Source: Asterionellopsis glacialis
Taxonomy: Eukaryota; Bacillariophyta; Plagiogrammaphyceae; Rhaphoneidales; Asterionellopsidaceae
NCBI GenBank assembly: GCA_014885115.2
Contig: WKLE02000372.1
Coordinates: 1-60,368, forward strand
Length of the DNA: 60,368 nt
Direction of reading: 5' to 3'
Shown here: piece after piece, positions 1 to 10,100 of the stretch
Layout: the number at the start of each line of letters is the position of its first letter
How positions within the stretch are numbered: the stretch's first letter is position 1
Program-made: the position numbers and the translations under genes
The notes under the pieces: generated by a model
Seen by the model: only the letters and a program-made list of their open reading frames with translations
What the model was told of the DNA's origin: nothing
Databases searched by the model: none

Positions 1-779
1 AGGATACCTTGTAGAACCATAATGATGATGATGACGGTGATGATGATGATGTGTTATTCTTCACCTCTGCATCATGATTATTGTTATCGTCCTTGTTGTT
101 TTGATTAGTATTACTATTATTTGATTGTTCTTGACAAGAAGAACGATGATATTCACGAAAGGATTCTTTCAATAAAGATAAACATGTAGCATAGAGTAAT
201 TGTGAATACGATGATACTGTACATTTGGGTGGTACTGTTCGAGTATGTAAAAGCGCTGTCCGTCCAAAGATTTCTTTAAAGACTGTAAAGTAGGTTCCTA
301 CAGTATCATGACATTCTTGTTGCTGAGATTGTGATTCTGATGGTTGTTGTGTATTATCCACCACGCCACCAGACGACAATGACAATAACAATGTTGATGA
401 TGACTCTTGAAGTTTGTTCAAATAATGTGATTGTAATTCCAGTAAGTCTTGACGTATAGCATATTGAACTATTGCAAATTTTTCATGACCCATTCAAAGA
501 TTGAAGATGGATGAAAAAATGAAAGGAATGAAATGTGAGTTGTTTTTAAAATTTGAAAAAGGAAAAAAAAAAAATCTGAAAAAAGAACTAGAACAAGTAG
601 CTCTTGTCGTCCACCTGATTTTAGCAACAAAATAACTTACCTGGTCCACCTTTATCTGACACATCAAGAGGTGCCTGATGAGAATCATCTTCTTCTGGCT
701 CTTGCTGTTGTTGTTGTTGACGTCGTCGTTGACGTTGTTTCGTATTGTTTCCTCCTTGTTGTGGTTTATAGGGAAGCAT
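1..779 (-). CDS. Unknown protein, 5' part (3' end outside window)
   Basis: I do not recognise this gene. My model is exon 1 at 779-641, starting MLPYKPQQGG and running into an R/Q-rich stretch, then an intron 640-469 (donor GTAAGT, acceptor TTTGCAATAG), then exon 2 from 468 to the window edge. The phase-1 junction fits, giving GGP joined to VQYAIRQDLLELQSHYL. Exon 2 has a helical start, a Ser/Gln-rich linker, a segment FGRTALLHTRTVPPKC that could be folded, and a long Asn/Asp/Ser tract. An alternative is a start at the ATG at 495 (MGHEKFAI), which is open in the same frame, but TGA lies directly upstream and the good donor at 640 would be unused. The gene is divergent from the one at 1654, with an 874 bp shared upstream region. 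Confidence 0.55.
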
Positions 780-1653
780 GGAGCTACACTTGAATATTTA
801 CTTTTATTTACCTACATTTAAATACAATGTTGCATGTTCTATCTATCTACTAGAGCATTATAATATTATTCCAATCATTGTCTGGACGCCGCCATTTATG
901 TTTTGATGTTTTAGAGTTTTTAAAAGGTGTTCAGCATTCATTGCGTGGGATCGATGAATGTTGCTCGGTTGTTTGTTCCATTGATTTTTCCCTGTCCTAT
1001 TTTTTTCACAGGGACAAAACAACCCGCTGTCTTGCCGCCCTGGTCTCGGTCACGAACGATGATCGGTTGGTGGACAGACGTTACGTGAAAGAATAACATT
1101 TGAATAACCTGAACTCTATCTACTTGGTATAGGTATCTTTCCTCTTGCGGGAACCACCACACAGAGGCGAGCTCTAGAGAGAGCCGTCAAGACCTCTTTC
1201 ACAGTACTGCACCATAAAATCTTTTACTGAGTAGAGAACCTTCGTAGAACTCCAGTTGGCCGGTCGGATGGATTCGCAGTTCGACCTATCGCGTCAATCG
1301 CTGAAGAAAAAATCTTTCTTTGGAGACGTTCGTTGCGTGTGTTTCGGTCCGCACAAATCACAAACACAAAAAAGCAGGATTCCCATTGTCTTTTTTTCCG
1401 TCTTGTGACGCTTAATTTTTTACACTTGTCAGTTGACACCACTCTTTCTTCATTTTTTGTGGACGATTGCAGCCATCACACTCTACTAAAACGAACGAAC
1501 GAACGAACGAACTCTGTTTCGACAAAGAGAGGACTCTACCAAATAACGGACAAGTAAGTGTCAAGTCAGTTTAACGAACTAGTTTAGGACCTGACCTTTT
1601 TGTCGGAACGACACGACACACATTATCCATCCAGCCAGCCAGCCATCATCATC
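780..1653. other. Divergent intergenic region with (CGAA)n run
   Basis: This spacer separates two divergent genes, so it should hold both promoters. Short open frames on both strands start with non-ATG codons or overlap each other and look like chance. The only repeat I see is a tetranucleotide CGAA run near 1490-1512, just before the presumed 5' leader of the 1654 gene. No TATA element stands out. Confidence 0.5.
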
Positions 1654-3698
1654 ATGAGTCGTCGTTTAACTGCTCATGACGTATGTCATTTACATTCCTA
1701 TGCACAACGATTATTGAATAAAAATGATCATGATGATGATGATGATGCTATGAAAGAGAATGATGAAGAAACTATCCCAACGACATCTTCCACTGTGAGT
1801 GGTACCATTGGATTACTTTACTTTTTTGGATCTTGGAATACAACAACATTTGTCGAAACAAAAGACGACATTATATCGAACCTGGAAACAACAATTATGC
1901 CAGATATTATGACATTTGTTCAACAACAAAACACAAACAATGTCAATTTTACTCAACATGTGGTTGGATCGATTCAAGTGGATGAATCGGAAGATACGTT
2001 ACAACTCTGTATAGGTGATGGTTCGAATCAAACTACTCTACGTCCCATGAGAATACCTGAAACTTTACCATGTTTTGCAGTAGCTGTACAATATTCCACC
2101 ATGGAGCAAGCACATGTCGAATTTATACCTGATATTGATCTATCCATGGCATCTATTCTTCGAGCAAACAGAAAAAGTCGAACGAACAACAACTACTACA
2201 ATACCAATGACTACGACATTTCATCAGTGTCATCGTCCTTGCATTCAATACTTTCCAATTCCAAGATAGTATTCAAGGCTGTCGTGTCATCTATTCTTTC
2301 TTCTTTGCATAATAACAATGATGATGATAGAATGGATACATCATCCTCCATACAACCACCACAACATGACAACAACGACGAGGATGATGAAGAACCCTTA
2401 CGTATCTTTGTGGCTGGGGATCGTTCGAATGCTGGTAAATCATCTATATGTTTAGGTATCTTGGGGTATTGTATGACACATTTGGGATATGATCCCTCCT
2501 CGTTGGCCTATATTAAACCAGCTACTCAATGTGAATCTCCTCAATTAATACAAACCTATTGTGAACACGTCGGCATAGCATGTGTCCCCATTGGACCTAT
2601 TGTCTATTACAAAGGATTTACCAGAGCCTACTTGGCTGGTGAAACAGAATATACCAATACAGAATTATTACATCAAGTGGGTGCAGCTGTAGATGAATTG
2701 AGTTTCACAAACACGAAACAACGAAAACAACGTAAGCGTAAACGTTTAATTCTAATTGATGGTGTTGGTTTTCCATCCGTGGGGAGTATATGTGGAACAG
2801 ATAATGTACAAGTTGCCAAAGCTTCAGGATATCCACACCAAGTAGATGAAGAAGGAGATGGAAACGTAACACAACGAAAACCTCCTGCAGTCTTGTTGGT
2901 TGGCATTAGTGGTGTAAGTTTACTCGTGGTGGTCAGCCTGTTGTGTTGTGCTATGGCTGTGGCTGTGGCTGTGTTTTTTTGAAATTTGGTATCATACTCT
3001 GCGTTACTCATCCTTGTATGACTTGCGCTGTATATACAAATAATGTTGTGGACCCTCTCTCTCTCTCTCTCTCTCTCTCTGTCTTGGTCGTCCCTTTTGT
3101 TCGTTTTTCGTTACATCATCATCATCACGTACTACCTACCGTACCACACCAGGTTGGAGCTGCCGTAGATGCGTATAATATCAATGCTACCTACTTTGAC
3201 TATTCAGGTGTACCTGTAATTGGTGCAATTTTTAATAAATTATCACAAGACGAAGGATCGTATTATTCATTGGAAAATTGTAAAACACAAGTGACGGCCT
3301 ACTTTGAACAACAACAGCATGGTCGTCGTGCTTTTGGATTTGTACCCATCTTTTCAAAATTTGCTGAAACATCAAACGATTCTAATAATAATGTTTTATT
3401 ATTAGATTGCGTAGATGAATTTATTCAAGTATTTGGAAAATATGTAGATGTACCTGGTATCATTCATGCAGCCATCAAGGCTAAACAAGAACAACAGGAT
3501 GATAAACGTCGCGACAGCAGCAGCAGCAGCAGCAGCAGTAGTGTTCGTAAACGAAATTCACAAAAACAAAAACAATTTGTCGAAAAGAAGGCCAAGATAT
3601 TCCATGCATCATCGGTACGAAAACAACAACAACCATTACTTAGTCGACAAGCAATTGAACAAAGAGCAGCAAAATCAGGTGCTGCACCATCTGCGTGA
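1654..3698 (+). CDS. BioD-like P-loop NTPase
   Basis: Two exons, 1654-2913 and 3153-3698, give about 601 residues; the intron (GTAAGT to CACCAG) is phase 0. I start at ATG 1654; the frame is open upstream to 1600 but without an ATG. The P-loop GDRSNAGKSS is at about residues 255-264, followed by YIKPATQCESP and, near 369, DGVGFPSVGSICG. The exon junction restores VGAAVDAYNINATYF and then GVPVIGAIFNKL. This pattern resembles the dethiobiotin-synthetase-like (AAA_26) fold, as in the BioD-like domain of some phosphotransacetylases. An N-terminal domain (about 45-170) and a basic Ser-rich tail flank it. The substrate is unknown; I would not call it a biotin enzyme. The NTPase fold is fairly secure, the role is not. 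Confidence 0.82.
3055..3081 (+). repeat. CT microsatellite inside the intron
   Basis: A run of CT dinucleotides lies in the single intron (2914-3152) of the BioD-like gene. It is pyrimidine-rich but about 70 bp before the acceptor, so it is probably simple sequence rather than the main polypyrimidine tract. Confidence 0.8.
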
Positions 3699-6600
3699 GG
3701 GTAAGAAGAGACTGTAGTCTAGTCCAGTGCTGCATTAATTTAGTTCGAATGTAGGAGAAAACTCAAAAGCTGGACTTGATATACACACAGTATCGGGATA
3801 GATTTGATTTTACAATATTTCTTTTGGTCGTGAATCTACATAATGTTGAATGAAGGTGATGGTGGGGGTGCATGCGTGTTGTACATCAAGAGGAGAGATG
3901 TTTGACGTGTAATGTAGGGGGGAAAGAAGACATTGATGACTTATCCTCTCTATAGATACTTCAAATGTTTGTTTGTTTTTATTCAACACACATCATGTTT
4001 GGATGCATCCATAACCATCATTTATAATAGACAGTGGAAGTAATGACGCACATGCAATAGCATATCTCATCTCTTTTTGTGCCAAAAACAGAAAGTAAAT
4101 ATGGAACACCTGTTGCTGTGCTGATATAAATAATGACAAAAGTTATAATACACACATATATATCCCTCTTATTTCCCTCTAATACTTTTTTAAATAGACA
4201 CCATATTGTAGTTGGTGATTACTAAATTTAAGTTTATAAAAGGTCTTGGCATTGCTCAAATGGTCTTGGTAATGTCAGAGCAGCTTGCCCTCAATTCAGG
4301 CAAGGAAACTAATTTCAAGATGAATAGAGCAAGATGAATCTGTCCTTGTTTTTTGTATGATATTCAATGAATGATCAAATTATGTGGTTTTATTTTTGTG
4401 ATCACTCTGATTGCTCACTATTTAAAGAACGTTTTTAAGTCAGTCTTAGCAGTTTTTCTATTCAATCCTCTGTGCTCTACAGTATTTTACAATTCTTACT
4501 ACGAAAAGCAAAACAGGTTGCAGAATAAGGCAATGAGAGCAGCACAGAACATCATTGCAGAGGATAAGCATAATCACTTTCACAAAAATAATTTGTAGTA
4601 ATTGGAAGATTAATTCTTGTTAAAAGTCTTGTTGACCAGACACCACCAATCTTGTTCCTGACACCTCACATGATTATTACATGATAATACTAAGTGGATT
4701 GCCCTAACTTTTAGACAGGCCATTAAAGATATAGTCTTCTTCAGCCTAAAATTCCAGATGAGAGGAATAATACAGTTAGTACAGTGAATCCTGCCCAAAA
4801 ACAAAGAATTTGAGAAAATGGATTTTTTGGGACAATTATACTCAGCACTAACTAAATAAACAAAGGGCTAATACAGAATTTCAAAAAATAAATGAAACTC
4901 TACAGAAAGTACTGTTTGGAAAAAGATTATGGGCACAATTAACCTAAAATAGCACATTATAAAGAAAAATGCTGTATTAAGCTAGATTTCCTTGGTTGGG
5001 AAGTGGTGTTATACCAAATGGAAACCCATTGTAAAATACTTTGGAAGCATCACTCCTATGCAGACATTGTACTGTAATGGCTCTGTAGACTTTTTAGGAA
5101 AATTTAATTCCATAAAGAACAATAATACAAAAGAAGTTGATGATGGTGTAAAAACAACAGCAGCAGTTGTAGTTTCTTTGTATCTAGTAAGTTAGGTTGC
5201 CTAGTTTCTTTGTATCTAGTAAGTTAGGTTGCATATGTTATTTAGAAAAACTTATGTGAAATGTGAAGCCTTATTTTAATTCATTTTTTCACATTGTCTT
5301 TGTCATACAATCAGGGGATGTGTTGCCATTTAGCATCACAGGAAGAATGGAAAGTTCAGTGAAACGTAAAAAGACTGTATGATATCTCTCCCTAGAGTAG
5401 ATTCTGTTTTAAGGAACAGCCCAATTTAATGAATGTGTCAGGCATTTTGTGCAAGCCTGACAAAATACGTATTGTAAGTAAAGTATATGCAGCAGATGGT
5501 AGCTATACTATGCCAGAAATCCAAAAAACAGACTAAGAATTAAAGTCAATTACTGTTTTGAATCATGTGAGGTCACAGGTATGTAGGATTTTGTAAAAGC
5601 GGGTCTCTAGAGGGGGAGGGGGGCATAGTCTGCTCTAGAGTCAGAGCTTGTACCACTAGAAAGAGTCACCATTGTAAAGATTCAAAGGTTCTTGTTTTCT
5701 AATCCATCCTGTTCTGTTACTGACAACTGCATCCTCTTGGACTGTTTTGTTCTTTTCCATTGTAACAATGTGATTTTTGCCCTTTGGTGGTTCACCAAAA
5801 TGCAGGTGTGCCACAGGAGCAGGTGAAGATCCGTTCTGCCCATCGGTTGCTTCACTGCCACTCTGCTCTAGAGCCTCATTGTATTTTCTTTTTTTCCACG
5901 AATCCACCACTGATCTAGCTCTAGTTTTAGTAAGAGAATCAAGTCCGAGGGGAGAAAATGATGGGGAGCGCAAACGAAGTCGTGACACCAGCAAGTGAGC
6001 CACACCCCAACGATCAAAAAGTGCACCGGCACGCCTTGCTCCATCCTAGCCTCGACTTGGGAAGATTATTCCGTTTATACGATTCGTATATTTTAAATAT
6101 TCAAGTCTGAGGAAATGAAATATATGATTTGGCATTTTTTAAATCCGCAACGGAAGCGTTCGTAGATTTAACCATACCATTTACATTGAATGGCATCGTC
6201 GGCTGTGCAGACTGTCGTGCTTCGCTTTGTTCAACTGTTTACAGTACTTGGTACATCAGTCAGACCATAATGCATTTGGCCCTACATAGTAAAATCGCAG
6301 TTAATCGCCAAGATTATTAGTATTACTCATGATTCAATATCTATATGATTTGAATATATATAGATATAAATAGAAATAGTTGCATTTCGCTTTGTATGAA
6401 CTGTATCAGGTACAATTCGATGTGTATGAGACGAACTGTCAAGAAACGAAAGCACGAGCGCGACAATCTCTCGATAAAAAAACATTCTATTGCTCGATAT
6501 AACGAAAAAAGCTTTGGCAGCTTATCTTTCTCTCCTGTTGGGGTGTTGCTGTTGTCATTGGCAAGCTGCAAACCCAAGAACCAAGGCAAGTTGGGAAATC

Positions 6601-6772
6601 GCTACGAAGGCGGAGAGAGAAGAGAAAGACGTCGGCCATCATCTCTCCATAGAAGACGACAAGTCTGGGGTGTGTGTTCTATTACATACTGTTGAAAGCC
6701 CCTATTCACTTGATCAAAAACTTTGTGTTGTGCGTTTGTGTTTGACTTCAAATACAAGAAGAACCAGAACGA
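3699..6772. other. Long AT-rich intergenic spacer, no convincing gene
   Basis: Three kilobases without a supported gene. Open frames are short (under 120 codons), mostly lack ATG starts and have no recognisable domain. From about 4.2 to 5.5 kb the composition and broken frames resemble the decayed mobile DNA at 14-25 kb, but I could not identify a domain. A minus-strand frame from 6034 to 5656 contains RSVVDSWKKRKYNEALEQSG; it has no ATG near its beginning and is bounded upstream by TAG, so it may be a piece of an old coding unit. Confidence 0.5.
5170..5232. repeat. Two-copy 31-bp tandem repeat
   Basis: A 31-bp unit beginning TAGTTTCTTTGTATCTAG occurs at 5170-5200 and again at 5202-5232, identical by eye and separated by one base. 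It lies in non-coding DNA and looks like a recent local duplication. Confidence 0.85.
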
Positions 6773-8147
6773 ATGATGGGATCAAGTAATAATCATGAGG
6801 TGGTGTCGATGAAAAAAGGCAACGACAATGCGTCGGTGCGTGTAGTAGTTGGACGAAAGAGCAGCTGTATCATCAAACGTCGGCTAGACTTAATGACGGT
6901 TGGCAGTGCCATTATCGTAGGTATTTTGACATCTTTAACTCCAGCGCAAGCATGGGGAGGGAACGGTGACGATGCTTCAGCCTATTACGCATTTGGTAAC
7001 TCATTCAGTCAGGATTACATCTATGATTCAAAATCTATCTCATTGAAACTGGGCGGATGTGTTTATAGCCCCATTAGTGGCCGAGCTGGTGGCGATAAGG
7101 ATGGTGATTATGGCGATGGCTGTTTGGTGGACGATAGTGAAGATGGAACTACTTCATGGTATCAAATGTCAAATTGTTTGAGGGCGAATGCTGCATTTTC
7201 ATTCTACGCATCCGATTCCAGTAACAAGGCATCATGTTCATCAAGTACATTTGAAGAATCGGTGAGTTTTTCTTTGTTGATGGTAAAAAATAATGGATGT
7301 TCATATGTCCTATGACTAGATAAGGACAGAGGAGATCTGTTGGAAAAAGAGCGTTCCTTCGACTTGCTGGAATACACTAACCTTTTACTTTGGCTCATAC
7401 ATTCTTCAGCTTATAACTACCACTGGATTAGCTGAATTTGTGTACTATTTACAACAATATGACGCGAATAATCCATTTGGTGGCAACCGTAGGCTCGATG
7501 ACTACGGTTATGATAATCTTCCATCCTGCGAGCAATCTGATAATGGTGGCTATATTGGTGTAGGTTGTGGTGATGATGGAAGTTTCGTCCTTGAATATTT
7601 TGATGATCAATACTGTCTTGAGAGTTCGGGCCAAGTTTATGACAACCTTAAGTCCCTCAACAAGGCTCTAAAGCAGTACAAGTCTTGTTCCGTGGTTTAT
7701 TCGTATGGAGATGATAACAATTTTGCACAAGCTATTCTACCTTATACTGAAAGCTGTTCCTCTCTTGACTCGTCATTGTGTTCAGATGATTCAGTCATGG
7801 CTAGCCGCATTGGCAATGCAAATAGCTTTGCTCAAAAGTCCACTGGCTTCTTTAAGAACACTTCTGTCAAATCTTGGGGTACCAAGCTCAAGTACGGATT
7901 GGGTAGTCTGCTACTCTTTGCATCCTTTATCATGTTCACAGGAATTCTCTTCACCAATCGTAGGAGACGGAGAGCACTTATGCAGCGGAAGTTCCGCCAG
8001 TCATCTGAGAAAAGTAGGAAGAGTAGTAGAAGCAAAAGTCGACACCGTGGTGATCGTGATGAAAAGAGTAGAAAGTCGTCTAGAAGCAAAAGGTCAAAAT
8101 CCAGAAGCAAGCGTGCTGAAGCAGAAAGTGGGGGTGTTTACACCTAG
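6773..8147 (+). CDS. Secreted/membrane protein with RS-rich tail
   Basis: Two exons, 6773-7261 and 7410-8147 (GTGAGT to TTCTTCAG, phase 0), give about 408 residues. A hydrophobic segment MTVGSAIIVGILTSLTPAQA after a basic start looks like a signal peptide or anchor. The ectodomain is rich in Gly, Asp, Ser and Tyr with many cysteines (for example PSCEQSDNGGYIGVGCGDDG and CSSLDSSLCSDD), consistent with a disulfide-bonded extracytosolic domain. A second hydrophobic segment (GLGSLLLFASFIMFTGILF) is followed by RRRRR and a tail of RKSSRSKSRHRGDRD-type repeats. This suggests a type I protein with a basic cytosolic tail. I do not recognise the family; similar architectures are common among diatom hypothetical proteins. 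Confidence 0.8.
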
Positions 8148-9477
8148 ATTCCTCTTTTGTCGGAGACAAAGAAGAACGAGAAGATTAAAGGAAAGAGGTA
8201 CTTTTTTGTCTGGAAACTACTACTATTACGATTCCAAAGGGGAGCAACAGATTGATCCAATCTCTATCCATTATTATTACTACATGTACCTTTTTAATTA
8301 TGCACATTTAAAGAACATTATGATCCAAATTTTTTAAAGATTATCAAGCTATATTCACTGAATGTATTACAGTACGTGAATAATTCTGTTGTTGTCATTG
8401 TTTTGTGTGGGTGGGTCCGGGATTTGGTTTTTTTCTACTTCCACTGCAACTGTAAACTAGAATATCCGTCAACAACGAAGAAGCAGGAACACTCCGTCTG
8501 CGTATATGCATTAAGCAACAACGAAGATGAAAAAGAGGAGGAAGAAGACATGGAAACCTTTTCTATGAAACAAAATACAATGAGAATTCCTCCAATCACA
8601 TAACAACATATAATAGAAACTACTCTAATAAAAAGTCGACTCGAACAATCACATTCCTTTTTTCTATTTTTGAAAGACTATGTCTCTATCTGATTTTTTG
8701 TTCTTCTCAATATTTTCAAGCCTCACACACATCATGAGCACTCTTACACACGCAGAGGTGGTGAAGAATGCATGCGGAAGAACTGCTCCCTACAGTGTTG
8801 GCAAAACATTAAAAAAATAGTATATTGATAATGTAGTAAAAAAACATGTTTGTCAGACTTTCCAATAGATCGCGAGTTTACAGACAGCACTAACTAACTA
8901 ATTCACGAACTGACTGGCTGGCCAACTAACTGACTAACTGACTAACTAACTAACTAACTAACGAAGTAACTAACTAAATAACTAACTACTCCCCAATAGC
9001 ACTCATTATTTACCTCCAGTAGCTAAATGCACAATCCAGGGACTTGTGTTTTCAGGAAACCTCGGCAATTCATAGTCTCTCTAGAGTGGGGTGGTTTGGA
9101 AAGAGATTGAATTAAAAGTTTCCTGGAAAAAAGTCAAAAACTAACTAACTAACTAACTAACTAACTGACTGACTAACTAACTACTCCCCAATCGCACCCA
9201 TTATTTACCTCCGGTGGCTTAATGCACAATCCAGTGACTTGAGTTTTCAGGAAACCTCAGCAATTCATAGTCTCTTTAGAGTGGGGTGGTTTGGAAAGAG
9301 ATTTAATTAAAAAGGTTTCCTGGAAAAAGTCAAATTGCAATTTTGGAGGGATTTTAGTTCGTACACAAGTTTCATAGTACGCGCCGGCCGCCTAATATCA
9401 AGAATTAGATAGAGTAGATGATCGTTGTGAGTGAGAAAAGCCGTATCAATCAATAAATCCAAGGGAAGTAAGTACCG
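8148..9477. other. Intergenic spacer with CTAA arrays
   Basis: No gene is supported. The stretch holds two irregular CTAA/CTGA tetranucleotide arrays (about 8889-8990 and 9139-9184) and the duplicated unit described separately. Frames here are short and lack domains. Confidence 0.6.
8986..9334. repeat. Two ~153-bp direct repeats linked by CTAA array
   Basis: Copy 1 (about 8986-9138) and copy 2 (about 9181-9334) both start CTACTCCCCAAT and include TTTTCAGGAAACCTC and AGAGTGGGGTGGTTTGG, ending in TTTCCTGG plus an A-rich run. They differ at scattered positions. Each copy is preceded by a CTAA tetranucleotide array, so the true unit is about 195 bp (array plus body). It could be a minisatellite or a duplicated end of a small non-autonomous element. 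No coding potential is seen. Confidence 0.85.
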
Positions 9478-9905
9478 AACTGCTAGCGTTCCCGTACTAA
9501 ATCCCGGCTGGTACGGACATTACTTGTACCCGGTTGCACCTGGTGAGGTAGGAGTAGAACCTACTACCAGGTACCTGGTAACTGCTACAGCACCTGGTAC
9601 CTGGTACAGGTACCTGGTACAGATACTGAACAGAATGTGATACCTGTACGTACCAGGTAATGCGCCGGTAGGGAGAAACGAAATATATAATGTTGATTTT
9701 TCAATCGGCTGGCTCTTTCTTTGGCGAGTGAAACATACATAAAACGATTAACGAACAATCGCAAAAAATCAGAATACCGTTATTGGAATAGCAGGTTTAC
9801 CAGGTGTACACAAAAAAGGTTTTAAAGAAGGCCATGTTGTACCGGTAGGACCTAGGACCTGGTCCTAGAGAACCTGGGACTCGTCCCATATAGGACCTTA
9901 GCACC
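9478..9905. promoter_or_regulatory. GGTACC/CCTGGTAC palindromic motif cluster 1
   Basis: Dense overlapping copies of short palindrome-like words (GGTACCTGGTAC, CAGGTACCTGG, ACCTGGTACAGG) occur about 200-620 bp before the LRR gene at 10101. Near 9840-9900 there is a variant built on GGACCTAGGACCTGGTCC. Function is not shown by sequence. It may be a promoter array, hairpin-forming DNA, or a simple palindromic satellite. Confidence 0.45.
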
Positions 9906-10100
9906 TACAACGGAGCAGAAATCGGAGACTCCATGTATTCGCAGATTGTCAAAACCGTCTTTCCTCTCCTACAGCAAACCTATCATTCTCTTGTGCCATC
10001 AAGCCTTCGTCCTTTACTTATTCAATCCCTTGAACCATTCAGTTGTGTGCTTACTATCCTGCGCAGTCGATAGAGAGAGATACGAAGCAAAGCAAAGAAA

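Noticed and set aside
494..688. Minus-strand frame overlapping the first gene's intron
   Set aside because: Rich in Phe and Ser from the intron's pyrimidine tract. It is in a different frame from both exons.
2943..3152. Open frame leading into the second exon of the BioD-like gene
   Set aside because: It reads through the intron, including the CT microsatellite. The splice sites join the two domain halves in frame.
5656..6034. Minus-strand frame of about 126 codons considered as a gene
   Set aside because: It lacks an ATG near its beginning, has no recognisable domain or splice partner, and lies in a spacer of decayed sequence. I mention it only in the spacer entry.
8889..9184. CTAA arrays considered as a CRISPR-like or telomeric array
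   Set aside because: No spacers exist between units and the unit is only four bases, so it is a microsatellite.
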